NCBI RefSeq assembly: GCF_030167905.1
Contig: NZ_JARGNA010000001.1
Span: forward strand, 124,001 to 188,000
From: Flavobacterium terrisoli
GTDB lineage: Bacteria > Bacteroidota > Bacteroidia > Flavobacteriales > Flavobacteriaceae
Direction: 5' to 3'
Length of the DNA: 64,000 nucleotides
A model generated the notes under the pieces. The model made no database searches. It was not told the origin of the DNA and saw nothing but the letters and a program-made list of their open reading frames with translations. Of this stretch, positions 43,878-52,695 are shown in pieces. Within the stretch, counting starts at the first letter, position 1, and each line of letters opens with the position of its first letter. The translations under genes and the position numbers were made by a program.

Positions 43878-44416
43878 TGGAACTCTACAACTACATAAAA
43901 TCGTTACACCTCATCTTTGTCATTACTTGGTTTGCAGGCTTGTTTTATATTGTGCGTTTGTTTGTGTACCAAATTGAAGCCAACGACAAGCCTTCACCCG
44001 AGAAGGAAATCCTGCAGAAACAATACAAAATCATGACCTATCGCCTGTGGTATATCATCACGTGGCCGAGTGCTGTTTTGGCAACGATATTCGCCTTGTG
44101 GCTGTTACATTTAATGCCCGGTTGGTTGCAAATGCCATGGATGCAGGTTAAACTTTGTTTTGTGGCTTTGTTGTTTGCCTATCATTTCAAATGCCATCAG
44201 ATTTATAATCAGTTGCAGCAAGACCAATTCAAATACAGCTCCAACTTTATGCGACTGTGGAATGAAGGCGCGACGATTATCCTTTTTGCAGTGGTTTTTT
44301 TAGTAATTTTAAAGAATGCTTTCAACTGGATTTATGGCGTTGTCGGAATCGTTTTGTTCTCGATTTTAATCATGTTGGGCTTTAAATTTTACAAACGAAT
44401 TCGAGAAAAGAAATAA
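43877..44416 (+). CDS. hemJ: Protoporphyrinogen IX oxidase HemJ
   Basis: A 179-residue membrane protein with four or five helices. It opens with IKSLHLIFVITWFAGLFYIVRLF, the characteristic HemJ N-terminus with the conserved His and the W-x-A-G-L-F-Y motif. WYIITWPSAVLATIFALWLL, KLCFVALLFAYHFKCH and LWNEGATIILF follow. HemJ makes protoporphyrin IX where HemG and HemY are absent, so it fills the step between HemF and HemH here. It is coupled on both sides by one-base overlaps. Confidence 0.92.
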   Translation: MELYNYIKSLHLIFVITWFAGLFYIVRLFVYQIEANDKPSPEKEILQKQYKIMTYRLWYIITWPSAVLATIFALWLLHLMPGWLQMPWMQVKLCFVALLFAYHFKCHQIYNQLQQDQFKYSSNFMRLWNEGATIILFAVVFLVILKNAFNWIYGVVGIVLFSILIMLGFKFYKRIREKK

Positions 44417-45885
44417 TGCTAAACGGCTTCAAAATGTCAATGCTTTCACTCCGAATCAGGATTTTCCTGTCGATGATTATATTGATATTGATTGCCTCGA
44501 TTTTGATGGCTTCCATTTCAATTATTCAGTTTAAGAACGAAGCCAAAGATTACCATCAGGAGCGCTTAGACCGAAAAGAATTTGCCATCAAAGAGCACAT
44601 CAACTACGTGCTTTCCACGACAACTTATCCATTGACTCCCGAGAATCTTCCGCTGATTTTTAAAGATAAAATCCACGAACTTTCGGATATTCATAACCTG
44701 GAAATCAATATTTATTCGCTTCAGGGAAAATTGGTGAAATCTTCCAAATCTTCTTTTTCCGTAGATAAAGTTGCGCCACCGATTCCGAATTATATTCTCA
44801 AACTCGTTCAGTCTTCCGTAGACAAAAGATATGTCGATATCAAAAGTATTGACGGCGTCAAAAACCGTTCGTCTTATAGCCAAATCAAAGACGACAAGTT
44901 CAAGCCACTGGGCATTTTGAATATTCCTTATGTAGAAGATGATGGATTTTATGAAACTGAATTGCGCGAATTCCTGTTGCGCCTGAGTCAGGTGTATTCA
45001 TTTATGTTGGTGATTGCTTTTGCCCTGGCTTATTTCCTGTCGAGTTACATTACCAAATCGCTGAAAACCATTTCGGATAAAATCAACGAAACGAGCCTGA
45101 ACCAAAAGAACGAAAAGATTGTCATCGAAGCCAATAGTAAAGAAATCAACTCTTTGATCAATGCCTATAACCAAATGGTGGACAAGCTGGAAGAAAGTGC
45201 ATCGATGTTGGCGCAAAGCGAGCGTGAACAGGCTTGGCGCGAAATGGCAAAACAGGTCGCACACGAAATCAAAAATCCACTCACGCCAATGCGTTTGACC
45301 GTACAGAGTTTCCAGCGAAAATTTGACCCAAATGATCCTGAGTTAAAGCAAAAACTAAACGATTATTCCAAAACCCTAATCCAGCAAATCGATACGATGA
45401 GCTCCGTCGCTTCGGCGTTTTCGAACTTTGCTTCGATGCCGGCACAACAAAATGAAACCCTGAATGTGGTTGAAGTTGTTGAGTTTTCATTGGATATTTT
45501 CAACGAAGATTTTGTCAGATTCGAAAGCAGTTCGGATGAAATCATCACGGTTATGGATAGAACACAGTTGATTCGGATCATCACCAATTTGGTTAAAAAT
45601 GCCATTCAGGCGATACCGGATGAACAGGAAGAAAAAGACATTTTGGTTTCGGTCAATGAAATGGAAGACAAAGTTATCATTTCGGTAAAGGACAACGGAA
45701 TCGGAATTGATGCCGAAAACACCGAACATATTTTCGAACCAAAATTCACCACCAAAACCAGCGGTATGGGATTGGGATTGGGAATTATCAAAAACATTAT
45801 CGAAAATTACAAAGGAACCATTACTTTTGAAACAGAACCGGAAAAAGGCTCAACCTTTATTGTGTCGCTTCCAATTGTTAAATAA
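44416..45885 (+). CDS. NtrY-like sensor histidine kinase
   Basis: A 489-residue kinase. It has TM1 at about 14-36, an extracytoplasmic sensor domain of ~150 residues, TM2 at about 190-212, then a HAMP linker. The H box is VAHEIKNPLTPMRL with phospho-His283, as in the NtrY type. The N box is LVKNAIQAI, G1 is DNGIGI, and G2 is GMGLGLGI. No response regulator lies next to it; the partner must be elsewhere. The start overlaps the hemJ stop by one base, so it is translated with the heme genes. Confidence 0.9.
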   Translation: MLNGFKMSMLSLRIRIFLSMIILILIASILMASISIIQFKNEAKDYHQERLDRKEFAIKEHINYVLSTTTYPLTPENLPLIFKDKIHELSDIHNLEINIYSLQGKLVKSSKSSFSVDKVAPPIPNYILKLVQSSVDKRYVDIKSIDGVKNRSSYSQIKDDKFKPLGILNIPYVEDDGFYETELREFLLRLSQVYSFMLVIAFALAYFLSSYITKSLKTISDKINETSLNQKNEKIVIEANSKEINSLINAYNQMVDKLEESASMLAQSEREQAWREMAKQVAHEIKNPLTPMRLTVQSFQRKFDPNDPELKQKLNDYSKTLIQQIDTMSSVASAFSNFASMPAQQNETLNVVEVVEFSLDIFNEDFVRFESSSDEIITVMDRTQLIRIITNLVKNAIQAIPDEQEEKDILVSVNEMEDKVIISVKDNGIGIDAENTEHIFEPKFTTKTSGMGLGLGIIKNIIENYKGTITFETEPEKGSTFIVSLPIVK

Positions 45886-45897
45886 AATACACAAACT

Positions 45898-46680
45898 ATG
45901 GACTTCGAAAACATACTCGTTGCGATTGACAACGGCATTGGACAAATCACCATCAATCGTCCGGCGAAATTAAACGCTTTGAACAAAGCTACGATTCAGG
46001 AATTACACGATGCTTTTGAACAATTGGAAAGCAATACAGATGTTCGAGTGATTATCATCACAGGTGAAGGCGAAAAGGCTTTTGTTGCCGGCGCTGACAT
46101 TGCTGAATTTGCCAATTTCTCTATTGAAGAAGGTGCACAATTGGCGGCTCAGGGACAGGAATTGTTATTTGATTTTGTCGAAAAACTGAAAACGCCGGTC
46201 ATTGCAGCAGTCAATGGTTTTGCCTTAGGCGGCGGATTAGAATTGGCCATGTCCTGTCATTTCCGCATTGCTTCGGATAATGCCAAAATGGGATTGCCTG
46301 AAGTATCGTTAGGAGTAATTCCGGGTTATGGCGGAACACAACGTTTGCCACAACTGATTGGAAAAGGCCGCGCCATGGAAATGATTATGACAGCCGGAAT
46401 GATTTCGGCCGAAGAGGCTTTCCGTGCCGGATTGGTAAATCATGTTGTGCCACAGGCCGAATTGTTGGATTTTACCAAAGGCATTGCCACTAAAATCATG
46501 CGCAATTCTCCATCGGCTATCAGCAAGGCCATAAAAGCGGTGAATGCCAATTACAAACACGATGTGGATGGTTTTGATGTGGAAATCAGAAACTTTGGCA
46601 AATGCTTCGGCACCGAAGATTTTAAGGAAGGCACCACAGCTTTTTTGGAAAAGAGAAAAGCAACATTTACAGGAAAATAA
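45898..46680 (+). CDS. Enoyl-CoA hydratase / isomerase family protein
   Basis: A 260-residue crotonase. The two acidic catalytic residues of hydratases are in FALGGGLELAMSC (Glu115) and MGLPEVSLGVIPGYGGTQRL (Glu135). The oxyanion-hole loop KAFVAGADIAEF is also present. It should hydrate 2-enoyl-CoA in fatty-acid or amino-acid breakdown. It lies 12 nt after the kinase gene and ends in a strong terminator. Confidence 0.92.
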   Translation: MDFENILVAIDNGIGQITINRPAKLNALNKATIQELHDAFEQLESNTDVRVIIITGEGEKAFVAGADIAEFANFSIEEGAQLAAQGQELLFDFVEKLKTPVIAAVNGFALGGGLELAMSCHFRIASDNAKMGLPEVSLGVIPGYGGTQRLPQLIGKGRAMEMIMTAGMISAEEAFRAGLVNHVVPQAELLDFTKGIATKIMRNSPSAISKAIKAVNANYKHDVDGFDVEIRNFGKCFGTEDFKEGTTAFLEKRKATFTGK

Positions 46681-46684
46681 ACAG

Positions 46685-46710
46685 AATCCCGCAGAACAGC
46701 GGGATTTTTT
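46685..46710 (+). terminator. Enoyl-CoA hydratase terminator
   Basis: AATCCCGC (46685-46692), AGAACA loop, GCGGGATT (46699-46706), and a run of T. It lies 4 nt after the stop codon. Confidence 0.9.
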
Positions 46711-46741
46711 ATATATTCGATTTTATAAAACCTCTTAAACA

Positions 46742-48466
46742 ATGAAGAAGTATTTTTTTGTTTTTATTTTTTTAGGTCTTTCGACTGTTTCTTATTCACA
46801 AAATATTCCTTTTACACTCCAAAAGAGTGCTCTTTTTCAGGATGAATTTAGAAATTCTGTACTGCTTCTTTCTGAGAAAAATGACAAGGGCGAACTGCTT
46901 TTGGTTCGTTCTTATGAAGGCTCAATGGTTTCGCAGGCCACGGGCTACTATATTGAATATTATGATGACAATCTCAAATTCAAACGAGGTTTTGAATATG
47001 AAATGAAACACCCGAATTATCAGAAATACAATTTAATTTTAGGCGTTTTCACGATGGGAAGCAATCTTCATTTTGTCGAAATTTATTATGACTTAAATGA
47101 GAAAATGTTCGTTTGCCTTGACAATGTCATGGCAGAAGATTTTAAGATTACACCGAAAGAATTGTTCAGATTGTCCCGTGATGAAATGAAAAAATTTGGG
47201 TCTTTCAATTTACAGCAAAAGTTTTATGCAAGAAGCAAAGAGGTTTGGACCAATGATAATGTCGGCGCTATCAATGCCGAAAGCGAATTGGCCAATTTAG
47301 ATACTTATTACCAAATATTCTTTAGCGGAAATGCTACAGGCAATTACAATTACAGCACTATTTATTCCAATGAAAAAGCAGGAAGCGGTTCCGACATTGT
47401 TTTAGTGGTAAACGAAACCAAATCGGATTTTGCGATTGCCATAGATGTAAAAGGCGCCGAGAACGATGGTTTGAAATTGTATTTATTCGATAAAGATCTC
47501 AACAAGAAAATGGATCTCATTTACACCAATGAGGCCAAAGACAAAAAGTGTTTTTTTCAAAATATTCAGGTATCAGATGATGGTAACGCTATCTATGTTT
47601 TAGCCAAAGCCTATGATAAAGACCTGAAGAAAAAAACGGAAGGCGGAAAATACTATTTTGAATTAACAAAAGTATTGCCCGAGAAACAAGTTTCACAAAA
47701 GATTGCTATAGGCGAGCACTTTTTAGGAACCTTAAAAACATATTACCGCAATGATGAGTTGACTTTACTTGGGCTTTATTCAGACCAAAAAGACTTTAGG
47801 TATACCGGTATTTTTTGTTCTAAAGTTGACACCAATACCCTGGAAACTAAGTCTTCTCATTACAATCCGTTTACAGAACAATTCCTTTTTGACAAATATG
47901 GCACCGGAACGCACAAAAACTTAAAGAATATCCGCTTTAAAAAGATTTTCTTTAAAGACAACGGTGAAATTATCTTAAACGCAGAGGAAGAATATGTTAC
48001 CAGCAATGCCAGTGGATTTGCCGCATCGGGTGCAATGCCTGCTACGAATAGCTCAAGCACCTATTATTCTTATGATGATATCATCATTGCGCAATTTAAT
48101 GCGGAAGGCAGTTTGCTTTGGGCGAGGAACATCAATAAAAAACAAACCACTACGGACGATGAAAACAGTTTTATTTCCTATACTTCTGCTATCAGAAATG
48201 ACAAAACTTATTTCTTCATCAATACCAAGGACAAAATCAAGAAGCTCAAAAATGACCGCATCGAATTTGGTAAAATCAGAAAGAATAAATCCAATCTTAA
48301 TATTATTGAAGTTAATGCCAATGGCGATTTCGATTACCAGGAAATCTTGGATGACGAACAAAATGAAGTGCCTTTTATGGTGGCCAAAGGCGTCATCATC
48401 GACAATAATGTTTATCTTTTAGGAAGAAAAGGCAAAAACAAACAACTGCTGAAAATCACTTTATAA
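46742..48466 (+). CDS. Unknown exported protein, probable beta-propeller
   Basis: A 574-residue protein with a signal peptide (FFVFIFLGLSTVSYSQ). The mature part is made of repeated short beta-like stretches with D/N-x-G turns, such as NIQVSDDGNAIYVLAK, KKIFFKDNGEIILNAEE and IIEVNANGDFDYQEI, which suggests a propeller-like or similar all-beta fold. No enzymatic motif and no T9SS tail are seen, so it is probably periplasmic or surface-bound by other means. Function not known. A terminator follows. Confidence 0.75.
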   Translation: MKKYFFVFIFLGLSTVSYSQNIPFTLQKSALFQDEFRNSVLLLSEKNDKGELLLVRSYEGSMVSQATGYYIEYYDDNLKFKRGFEYEMKHPNYQKYNLILGVFTMGSNLHFVEIYYDLNEKMFVCLDNVMAEDFKITPKELFRLSRDEMKKFGSFNLQQKFYARSKEVWTNDNVGAINAESELANLDTYYQIFFSGNATGNYNYSTIYSNEKAGSGSDIVLVVNETKSDFAIAIDVKGAENDGLKLYLFDKDLNKKMDLIYTNEAKDKKCFFQNIQVSDDGNAIYVLAKAYDKDLKKKTEGGKYYFELTKVLPEKQVSQKIAIGEHFLGTLKTYYRNDELTLLGLYSDQKDFRYTGIFCSKVDTNTLETKSSHYNPFTEQFLFDKYGTGTHKNLKNIRFKKIFFKDNGEIILNAEEEYVTSNASGFAASGAMPATNSSSTYYSYDDIIIAQFNAEGSLLWARNINKKQTTTDDENSFISYTSAIRNDKTYFFINTKDKIKKLKNDRIEFGKIRKNKSNLNIIEVNANGDFDYQEILDDEQNEVPFMVAKGVIIDNNVYLLGRKGKNKQLLKITL

Positions 48467-48470
48467 AACA

Positions 48471-48499
48471 AAAAGAGAACCAAATGGTTCTCTTTTTTT
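48471..48499. terminator. Terminator between convergent genes
   Basis: AAAAGAGAACC and GGTTCTCTTTT form a stem around an AAAT loop, with a T-run that reaches the stop of the HD-domain gene at 48498. Both directions can use it. Confidence 0.85.
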
Positions 48500-49142
48500 A
48501 TTTCTCTCCTTCCCATTCCGCATAAAACTGCGCCAGGAAATTTTCCATGTATTGGTGTCTTTGCAAAGCAATTTTCTTTCCGGTTTCGGTATTCATCCGG
48601 TCTTTCAGCAACAACAGTTTTTCGTAGAAATGATTGAGTGTTGGTGACTCGCTCTTTTTATATTCTTCTTTGCTCATGTCTAATTTTGGTGGAATCGCCG
48701 GATTATAAAGCGCTCTGTTTTTGAAACCGCCATAGTTAAAACACCGGGCAATGCCAATAGCGCCAAGTGCATCCAACCGGTCGGCATCCTGAACGATTTC
48801 CAATTCTTTGGAATTGAATTTCTTTTCAAAATTGCCGCCTTTGAACGAAACATTTTCAATGATACTGATTACATTGACAATGGTTGTTTCATCTACCTTT
48901 TCGGCTTCCAGAAAAGCACGTGCCGTTCTTGGTCCGACAGTTTCATCGCCATCGTGAAATTTACTGTCGGCAATATCATGGAGCAATGCGCCTAGTTTTA
49001 CCACGGTCAAATCACAATCTTCTCCCTGGGCAATCAGGATCGCATTTTTATACACGCGTTCCATATGAAACCAATCGTGTCCGCCTTCGGCGTTCTCCAA
49101 TTGCTGTTTTACAAAATCTATGGTTTTATCAATGACAGACAT
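48498..49142 (-). CDS. HD-domain phosphohydrolase (YedJ-like)
   Basis: A 214-residue metal-dependent hydrolase. The HD residues are visible in GGHDWFHMERVYKNA, ALLHDIADSKF (the HD pair) and VQDADRLDALGAIGIAR. The C-terminal helix MNTETGKKIALQRHQYMENFL is typical of the YedJ group. The substrate is unknown; phosphate esters or nucleotides are likely. It lies 47 nt after the desaturase gene with a terminator between them. Confidence 0.87.
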   Translation of the reverse strand: MSVIDKTIDFVKQQLENAEGGHDWFHMERVYKNAILIAQGEDCDLTVVKLGALLHDIADSKFHDGDETVGPRTARAFLEAEKVDETTIVNVISIIENVSFKGGNFEKKFNSKELEIVQDADRLDALGAIGIARCFNYGGFKNRALYNPAIPPKLDMSKEEYKKSESPTLNHFYEKLLLLKDRMNTETGKKIALQRHQYMENFLAQFYAEWEGEK

Positions 49143-49156
49143 GGGTTTGAATTTAA

Positions 49157-49183
49157 AAAATCCTTTCTTTCGGAAAGGATTTT
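49157..49183 (-). terminator. Desaturase operon terminator (minus strand)
   Basis: AAAATCCTTTC (49157-49167) and GAAAGGATTTT (49173-49183) pair around a TTTCG loop. Read on the minus strand a T-run follows, right after the desaturase stop at 49190. Confidence 0.8.
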
Positions 49184-49189
49184 GGTTAT

Positions 49190-50179
49190 TTATCGGGCTA
49201 AGGCTGGTTCAACCCATTTGAATATTTTTGTTTCATCCGGCAAGACTAATCTTTCAGAAATCTTAGCCATTCTTTCCGGCAATTTCATCAGGTAATCTCT
49301 GGCTTTTTCTGCTTCTGCCGTCAAGTTGGTCATCTTATCAATTTCCCATTTTTCGGTTAGTTTTCTCAAAATGTCCACATAATCAGCCGCAGTGTATACT
49401 CCTATTTTTTGCGCTGAGTTCGAAAACTCTTCAAAAGCAGTGCTGATTTTTTCTCCCGATTCTCTCAGGAAAACCGCAGGCATCACAATTTTTTGCTTCA
49501 TCATGTATTGAAAAGACAACATCATTTCGCTTGGATCCACTTTGAAAATTTGGCTCACAAACTCTGAATAAGCATGGTGATGACGCATTTCGTCACCTGC
49601 AATCATTTTGCACAATTTTGCTAATTTCTTGTCACCATATTGTTTTGCCAATTGTGAAACGCGATTGTGTGAAATATAAGTCGCCAATTCCTGAAAACTG
49701 GTATAGACAAAGTTCTTATAAGGATCACGACCGGTTCCGATATCAAATCCGTCACTGATTAAGTGCTGTGTCGTCATTTCAACTTCACGCATGTTCACAC
49801 GACCGGATAAGTATAAATATTTATTCAATAAATCACCGTGGCGATTTTCTTCACCAGTCCATTGGCGAACCCATCTTGACCACGCGTTTCTCTCCACATT
49901 GTCTATTCCTTCAACATCCATTAACCAGGATTCGTAGGTTGGCAACGCTTCTTCGGTAATGGTATCGCCTACTAAAACCACCCAAAAATCATACGGTAAA
50001 TCTTTGGCTATTTCTCTCAATTCTTTTACTTCTTCAAAGAAGTTTTCGCTTTCGGAATTTGGGAGTAAGTCTGACGGTTGCCATATTTTTTCTACCGGAA
50101 TCAAGAACTCATCTACAAATTTGTCGACGTCTTTCTCCAGGAACTGCATGACTTCTAGTCTAACATTTTTTTGAGGCAT
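49190..50179 (-). CDS. Acyl-ACP desaturase
   Basis: A 329-residue soluble diiron desaturase. The two EENRHG-type motifs are visible: EENRHGDLLNKYL near 110 and DEMRHHHAYSEF near 196, with the helices of the ferritin-like bundle. It puts a double bond into acyl chains on acyl carrier protein, making monounsaturated fatty acids. It lies 3 nt after the acyltransferase gene, forming a lipid operon. Confidence 0.93.
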   Translation of the reverse strand: MPQKNVRLEVMQFLEKDVDKFVDEFLIPVEKIWQPSDLLPNSESENFFEEVKELREIAKDLPYDFWVVLVGDTITEEALPTYESWLMDVEGIDNVERNAWSRWVRQWTGEENRHGDLLNKYLYLSGRVNMREVEMTTQHLISDGFDIGTGRDPYKNFVYTSFQELATYISHNRVSQLAKQYGDKKLAKLCKMIAGDEMRHHHAYSEFVSQIFKVDPSEMMLSFQYMMKQKIVMPAVFLRESGEKISTAFEEFSNSAQKIGVYTAADYVDILRKLTEKWEIDKMTNLTAEAEKARDYLMKLPERMAKISERLVLPDETKIFKWVEPALAR

Positions 50180-50182
50180 TTT

Positions 50183-50917
50183 TTAATTTTTTATAGATTC
50201 TACTATCGCTTGCTCTGTTTTCACCATCAACTCTTCAAACGAAAAATCTTTAACGGCCATTGGTTCGTGAATAATAAATTGCAAACGATTACCTAAGCCC
50301 ATAGGGAAAGCTCCAAATTTAACCATTTTCCACGAATTATTAATGGTAATTGGCACAACATAAGCAGAAGGCGCATATTTACATAAGATTTTTAGTCCGC
50401 TTTGTGCAAATTCTTTCGGTTTTCCATTTTTGCTTCGGGTTCCTTCCGGGAAAATAACGGCCGAACGTTTGTGCTTTTCAATGTATTCGGACAAACCTTT
50501 GATGACCGGAATCGCCTGTTTTGGATCTTTTCTATCAATCAAAATCGAACCGCCGTGTCTCAAATTATAAGAAACACTCGGAATCCCTTTCCCCAATTCT
50601 TTTTTGCTGACAAACTTCGCGTGAAAACGACGCAAATACCAAATGATGCCTACGATGTCAAACAAACTTTGGTGATTGGCCACGAAAATAATCGGAACAT
50701 CTTTAGGAATGCAATCCCTGTTTTCGAAAGTATAAGTGGTTCCTAAAATGTTAGTGCATTTGGTTAGGAAAAAATTCAGATAATCGACACTTTTTTTATG
50801 CGCCTGATAACCAAAAACATTGAAGCAAACCCATTGAATCGGGTGAAAAATGACCAATGTCAATCCGAAACACAGATAGTATATAACTGAAATTGGATAG
50901 GATATGAGTTTTTCCAT
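50183..50917 (-). CDS. plsC: 1-acyl-glycerol-3-phosphate acyltransferase
   Basis: A 244-residue PlsC-type acyltransferase with an N-terminal membrane helix. The catalytic HxxxxD is in VANHQSLFDIVG, the acceptor region is SILIDRKD, and the third motif is VIFPEGTRSKNG. It adds the second acyl chain to lysophosphatidate. The coupling to a desaturase suggests that unsaturated chains are placed by it. A second paralogue is at 54933. Confidence 0.9.
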   Translation of the reverse strand: MEKLISYPISVIYYLCFGLTLVIFHPIQWVCFNVFGYQAHKKSVDYLNFFLTKCTNILGTTYTFENRDCIPKDVPIIFVANHQSLFDIVGIIWYLRRFHAKFVSKKELGKGIPSVSYNLRHGGSILIDRKDPKQAIPVIKGLSEYIEKHKRSAVIFPEGTRSKNGKPKEFAQSGLKILCKYAPSAYVVPITINNSWKMVKFGAFPMGLGNRLQFIIHEPMAVKDFSFEELMVKTEQAIVESIKN

Positions 50918-51004
50918 AGGGTAAAAATAGTAAGCAAAAGTAAGGAAAAATCAAGGGATGAAATATAAACCCGGGATAAAAAATAGTTTAAAAGTTTAAC
51001 AAAA

Positions 51005-51029
51005 TATACACTTTTTGTATACCGCGGTA
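51005..51029. promoter_or_regulatory. Double dyad upstream of recA
   Basis: TATACA-CTTTT-TGTATA (51005-51021) is a perfect 6-bp inverted repeat, and TACCGCGGTA (51020-51029) is a perfect 10-bp palindrome that overlaps it by two bases. They lie about 135-160 nt before the recA ATG. TACCTTTA at 51044-51051 is a possible -7 box 15 nt downstream. An SOS-type operator is an attractive but unproven reading. Confidence 0.45.
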
Positions 51030-51163
51030 AAATCAAACGTTGCTACCTTTAAAATATATTGATTGAGATGTAAAGGCTAAAAACAATTTGTTCAAAACTC
51101 GTCTGAGTTCTACCTTATAACATCAAAAAAAGCATTATTTTTATGCCACTAAATTTTTAAAAA

Positions 51164-52168
51164 ATGAGTTCAGAAAAAGAAGCCAAATTAAAAGCATTAC
51201 AACTAACATTAGATAAATTAGACAAAGCCTACGGAAAAGGAACCGTGATGAAGATGGGCGATAAAGCCGTCGAAGAAGTTGAAGTAATTCCTTCGGGTTC
51301 GCTTGGTTTGGATTTAGCTTTGGGCGTAAACGGATATCCAAAAGGAAGAGTAATTGAAATATATGGTCCGGAATCTTCTGGTAAAACCACTTTAACCTTG
51401 CATGCCATTGCAGAAGCACAAAAAGCCGGCGGAATAGCTGCCTTTATTGATGCCGAACATGCTTTCGACAGAAACTATGCAGAAAAGTTGGGTGTGGATA
51501 TTGAAAATCTAATCATTTCCCAACCTGATAACGGTGAGCAAGCTTTAGAAATTGCTGAAAACTTAATCCGTTCGGGTGCGATTGATATTGTGGTAATTGA
51601 CTCGGTGGCAGCTTTAACACCAAAAAGCGAAATTGAAGGCGAAATGGGTGATTCAAAAATGGGATTACACGCGCGTTTGATGTCACAAGCCTTGAGAAAA
51701 TTAACCGGAACAATCAGCAAAACCAATTGTACGGTTTTCTTCATCAACCAATTGAGGGAGAAAATCGGTGTTATGTTTGGAAACCCTGAAACGACTACCG
51801 GTGGAAATGCGTTGAAGTTTTATGCTTCCGTTCGTTTAGACATTCGTCGTTCGTCACAAATTAAAGACGGTGAAAACGTGATTGGAAACAGAACCAAAGT
51901 AAAAGTAGTAAAGAACAAAGTAGCGCCGCCATTTAAAACGGCTGAATTCGACATTATGTATGGCGAAGGTGTTTCAAAAACAGGAGAAATCTTAGACTTA
52001 GCGGTTGAATTTGAAATTATCAAAAAAGCAGGTTCGTGGTTTAGCTATGGTGATACCAAACTCGGGCAAGGTCGAGATGCCGTTAAGGTTTTGATCAAAG
52101 ATAATCCGGAATTGGCTGACGAATTGGAACAAAAAATCAAAGAAGTCATCAAAGAAAATAATGGCTAA
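51164..52168 (+). CDS. recA: Recombinase RecA
   Basis: A 334-residue RecA. Walker A is GPESSGKTT (68-76), the Walker B aspartate is in [11 protein letters not shown], and [10 protein letters not shown], the L2 loop ([20 protein letters not shown], in part) and the allosteric [13 protein letters not shown] are all present. It drives strand exchange and the SOS response. The gene stands alone with a long 5' region (246 nt) and a strong terminator. Confidence 0.98.
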   Translation: MSSEKEAKLKALQLTLDKLDKAYGKGTVMKMGDKAVEEVEVIPSGSLGLDLALGVNGYPKGRVIEIYGPESSGKTTLTLHAIAEAQKAGGIAAFIDAEHAFDRNYAEKLGVDIENLIISQPDNGEQALEIAENLIRSGAIDIVVIDSVAALTPKSEIEGEMGDSKMGLHARLMSQALRKLTGTISKTNCTVFFINQLREKIGVMFGNPETTTGGNALKFYASVRLDIRRSSQIKDGENVIGNRTKVKVVKNKVAPPFKTAEFDIMYGEGVSKTGEILDLAVEFEIIKKAGSWFSYGDTKLGQGRDAVKVLIKDNPELADELEQKIKEVIKENNG

Positions 52169-52173
52169 AATAA

Positions 52174-52199
52174 AAACCCGAAAATTTTCGGGTTTTTTT
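52174..52199 (+). terminator. recA terminator
   Basis: AAACCCGAA (52174-52182) and TTCGGGTTT (52187-52195) around AATT, followed by T. It starts 6 nt after the recA stop and isolates recA from the ECF operon. Confidence 0.92.
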
Positions 52200-52209
52200 A
52201 TTAATTTAA

Positions 52210-52237
52210 CGCAACCATTTATATAATTAGTCATCTA
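52210..52237 (+). promoter_or_regulatory. ECF-sigma-type promoter, copy 1
   Basis: CGCAACC (52210-52216), 15 nt, and CATCTA (52232-52237), 24 nt before the ATG of the lipoprotein that opens the ECF operon. It has no TAnnTTTG box. The AAC core at -35 and the NATCTA/CGTCTA core at -10 suit an ECF sigma factor; self-activation of the operon is expected for this class. Its twin at 18501 keeps the same spacing. Confidence 0.65.
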
Positions 52238-52260
52238 ACCCAAAAAAATCATTTACCATT

Positions 52261-52668
52261 ATGAAACGAATAATTTCACTTTTAGCGTTAATTTTTTTAT
52301 TCAATTCCTGTATACCAGATGATGGGCCAACTTACACATTTGAGTTAAGACCAGTGATTAGTGTTGATATGCCGGATGAATTTACATTGGGGGAAACCTA
52401 TACAATCACCTTGCATTACAACAGGCCTACAACCTGTCATTTTTTCAACACCATTTATTATGACAAGAATCTAAATGTTAGAACAATCGCTATTGAGACT
52501 GCTAAAGAAGAAAGAAACGGATGTATGGAATCACCAGAAGATGAAACTACATGTTCTTTCGACTTTTTAGTAACCAGCAACGGTTCCTATATTTTTAAAT
52601 TCTGGCAAGGCAAAGATGAACAGGGAAATAATATCTATCTGGAATACGAAATCCCTGTAACAGGATAA
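52261..52668 (+). CDS. Lipoprotein of the ECF sigma operon
   Basis: A 135-residue lipoprotein with signal MKRIISLLALIFLFNSC (lipobox FNSC, Cys17). The mature part is beta-rich with four cysteines, and the order of strands (TFELRPVISVDMPDEF, YTITLHYNRPTTCHFF, SYIFKFWQGKD) suggests an immunoglobulin-like fold. No known family is recognised. It is the first gene after the ECF-type promoter and is 27 nt from the sigma gene. It may be a signal sensor or a target of the pathway. Confidence 0.75.
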   Translation: MKRIISLLALIFLFNSCIPDDGPTYTFELRPVISVDMPDEFTLGETYTITLHYNRPTTCHFFNTIYYDKNLNVRTIAIETAKEERNGCMESPEDETTCSFDFLVTSNGSYIFKFWQGKDEQGNNIYLEYEIPVTG

Positions 52669-52695
52669 CAATAATAAACAATCAATTTTTGAAAA

